Below are positions 61,231-64,000 of a DNA stretch of 64,000 bases, piece by piece. The notes beneath the pieces were generated by a model that searched no databases, had not been told where the DNA came from, and was given only the letters and a program-made list of their open reading frames with translations. How positions within the stretch are numbered: the first letter of the stretch is position 1; every line of letters begins with the position of its first letter. A program made the translations under genes and the position numbers. The DNA is from Geosiphon pyriformis (Eukaryota; Glomeromycota; Glomeromycetes; Archaeosporales; Geosiphonaceae), in NCBI GenBank assembly GCA_016748015.1, contig JAAOMT010000543.1:434001-498000 (forward strand). Direction: 5' to 3'.

Positions 61231-64000
61231 TAGATAAACATGCATATTCTATAGATACAAATTTAGCCTTCCGCTATTAAAAAAAAAAATTGATTGGTTC
61301 AAAAAATGATAGAACAAAAACAGTTTTTTTAAATGATGATTATGGATTCGAAAAAAACGATAAATTTTAGGTTCTTATAAAAAGTCTTGTCGTTTCATCT
61401 ATTTATTTTTTTAATTGAGATTTAATTTTTATTATATATTTAATAATTTACATAGTGAATATGAAATTCTAGTTTTGTTACTGTAAAATTTTTACAGAAC
61501 TCAAAAAAAAGAAATAATTATTTTAATATTAAAGCCTTATAAATTTATTATTAAAAGCAACATTGAATATACAATTCAATAAGCATTTGAATACAATAAT
61601 TAATTTTTTTTTTGAAATCTGTCTCTTTTTTTGTAAAGCTCGTTTTAAATAAAATGAAAAAATAAAAATATTTTACTCCAAAAATAAAAATTTACCTTAT
61701 TATAAATAGAAATATTATTTTACAAATCATATTAAAATTTCTTCATTTCTTAATAATATTTTTACTACTTATTCAATTTTGGTTGGGCACTGAGAAGGGG
61801 AATAAAATAAATTTTTTTAAAAGCTTTTGATTTTCATGAATAACATACATTTTTAATTACCGTATATGTGGATTTTAAGAATGCCACACAATAATGAATT
61901 TCTTTTTTTTTTTTTTTTTATAAAGAAGTTGAAACACTCTTTTTATGATGAACCCCTTTGCTTAAAACTTGAAATACTGAACTTTTATAAAAGGCTAATT
62001 TTATTTTTTCGAAGACAGTTCCATTTTTATAAGGAAGCTATAATTTCAATAGATAAGCATAGAAAATGAAGATTTTTATAAAATAAATAAATAGGGTTAT
62101 GCCAATTCTGATCTTTGAAAAAATTTTACAACGGCTTTTCAAGCGGCCATTTAATAATAAAATAAAGAACTTGGCGCAATTATAAAACAACATTTGTTTG
62201 ATGGAAGGATTTATAAACTTAATATAAAACATTATGGTGAATGAAATATTTAAGGGAAAGGGAGGGTAAATTTGCAATAAAATTCTTCTAATTTTAATTC
62301 TTATGAATCTTTTTATTCATTTAATTTATTTAATTATTATTTTAACTCATTCAAAAATAAATTCTCAAAGGGCTATTGTGAGTGGGGACAGAAAATATTT
62401 TTCTCTAATAATAAAGTAACACAAAATCATAAAACACTCGATTATGAGATTTTGAAAGATTTGTGACAGATGGAAAAATTTACACTCTGCTGGTTAAAGC
62501 AGTACAGACTATTGATTAAAAATTTATCTTGGTAAAAGATTCAGAATTTATTTCAAAAATTGATTCGTAATTATATTATCTAAAAAATATAAGTCATATA
62601 GCTCAACTTGTTTTTGAACAAATGAATTAATTTCTTTTGTTGATACAATATGCTATAATTTCCAACATATAAAAAAACCAAAAAATTGCTTGATTTATCT
62701 AAAACGATTGAAATTATTTGAGGTAAAAGTTAGAATGTAAAACAGCCATCGGCATCCAAAAAAAAAATACATTTTTGCTTTATCAAAACCTATGAAATAT
62801 TAAAAAACTTGAAGCCGAATTTATATTCAATTTTTATTAATAATACCATCAAGCAATAAAAATTTAAAATATTGAATGAATTTTTGGTAAGCTACTTTGT
62901 TATTTTTATACTTTCAAATAAATCTTTCAAAAATATTAAATTCAAAAATTAAATTCGTATTTCTTTACATTAATTAATCTAAATTTTGAAAGCTTATTAT
63001 AAAGTAAGAAAATAAATAGTTGAACAGTTCTAAAATAATTTTTTTAAAAAATTTTCCTTTTAAAAAATGACATTATTCAATAATTTTTTTATTTCACTAA
63101 AAATCTTTTTAAATTCAACCAAAATTTTCTTAAATTTTTTTAATATTATTAACTTTAATACTTTAAATTCTCAAATTCTATTTCATTAATTAAAAGTAAA
63201 AAATTTAATATCAAATTTTTTTATTCAGTAAAAAAATATGAAAAACTAAATTTAAATTATTAGATTTTGAAATAAGAAGATATTTGCAAAACTTTTTCTT
63301 TTTGAATTTAAAATTAGTTTCAATTCATAGAATAAATAGATTAATATTAATTATTAGCTTCATATGAAAAAACCCCCAAATATTAGAAAAATTAGCCTTT
63401 TCGTAATACATTGCAATCATATCAAAAATTTATTCCAGGCTCAAGATAAAGATCTGTCAAACAGGGTAGAATTGTAATTAGCGCCAAAAAACCTTCTTAA
63501 CAGAACTAGTTTTGATTACGAGTCTATAAAGTTGTGTAAACATTATTACAACATATCGACATCCCCCCTGCTAAATCTGGCTTCAAGCATTAGAGACGTA
63601 AAAAAAATAATGCTTATTATTCGAAAGCACATGTTCATGCTGTTGAACACCTAAAGAATATAAAAATTGACAATATCGGAATTTATTTAAGAAATGTGCA
63701 TTTTATTAGGCATTCAAAAAAATTTAAATACCTTTCAAAGGTAAATGTTATATTAAAATGTGGCGTCAAAAAAAATTATTCCACCTAAAAAGAAAAACTT
63801 AAAAATATATATCTAAAATTTCAGGAAAAATAATTAAACGACGCTTGATTTACATTCTCATTGAGTCAAAATGTTTTTTCTAATTTTTTCTACAACCATT
63901 TTAAAATGTTAGTCATAATAATATTAAAAAATAAATGGTCTTTTGAAAAATTATATCGATGGTTCATTCTTATTCACTGATATAGAAAATGTTTATTAAA
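61231..64000. other. A/T-rich region without recognised genes
   Basis: Low-complexity ORFs only. A slightly GC-richer patch at about 63420-63600 has no recognisable coding content. Confidence 0.55.

Noticed and set aside
1-64000. CRISPR arrays, bacterial operons and tRNA genes
   Set aside because: Spliced genes and fungal retroelements exclude a prokaryotic source; the direct repeats are contiguous without spacers, and no tRNA cloverleaf was found by eye.

Overview
This window looks like nuclear DNA of an early-diverging fungus, most likely an arbuscular mycorrhizal fungus (Glomeromycotina, Rhizophagus-like). The genome is very A/T-rich, genes have short GT-AG introns, transposons are abundant and decayed, and many coding fragments match no family I know. 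The species is inference. There are three N gaps (3122-4028, 16814-16899, 41455-41972).

Layout. 1-4425 is the left arm of a large inverted duplication. On the minus strand it carries a secreted alpha/beta-hydrolase gene, a dead hydrolase copy and part of an unrecognised gene. 6.1-9.3 kb is a GC-richer island of exons of unrecognised, mostly broken genes around a 120-bp tandem repeat. 11.19-13.29 kb (minus) is an intact six-exon hormone-sensitive-lipase-type hydrolase gene (492 aa). 13.3-22.7 kb is gene-poor, with microsatellites and a 489-bp exact duplication around a gap that is probably an assembly error. About 22.74-37.89 kb is one Ty3/gypsy LTR retrotransposon on the plus strand, worn down to almost pure A/T. 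A younger 6.9-kb LINE sits inside it in the opposite orientation (27230-34119), bounded by a 12-bp target-site duplication that splits the RNase H reading frame. A related LTR lies at 39.5-40.0 kb.

40.5-46.6 kb holds a decayed gene and the right arm of the inverted duplication, with two intact hydrolase genes on the plus strand. 46.6-48.8 kb is another decayed multi-exon gene. 49.3-51.3 kb is A/T-saturated repeat debris. 51.4-54.25 and 58.3-61.2 kb are direct copies of one block, each with a further hydrolase gene. Between them is a composite Tigger/pogo-type DNA transposon (54331-57620) with a 57-bp minisatellite inside. 61.2-64.0 kb shows no gene.

The main biological theme is a lineage-expanded family of small secreted alpha/beta hydrolases: five intact copies and one dead. 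All share a signal peptide, one intron at the same codon phase and a TATA-containing upstream block. They have spread by inverted and direct segmental duplication among transposons, and conserved catalytic-site motifs differ between copies.
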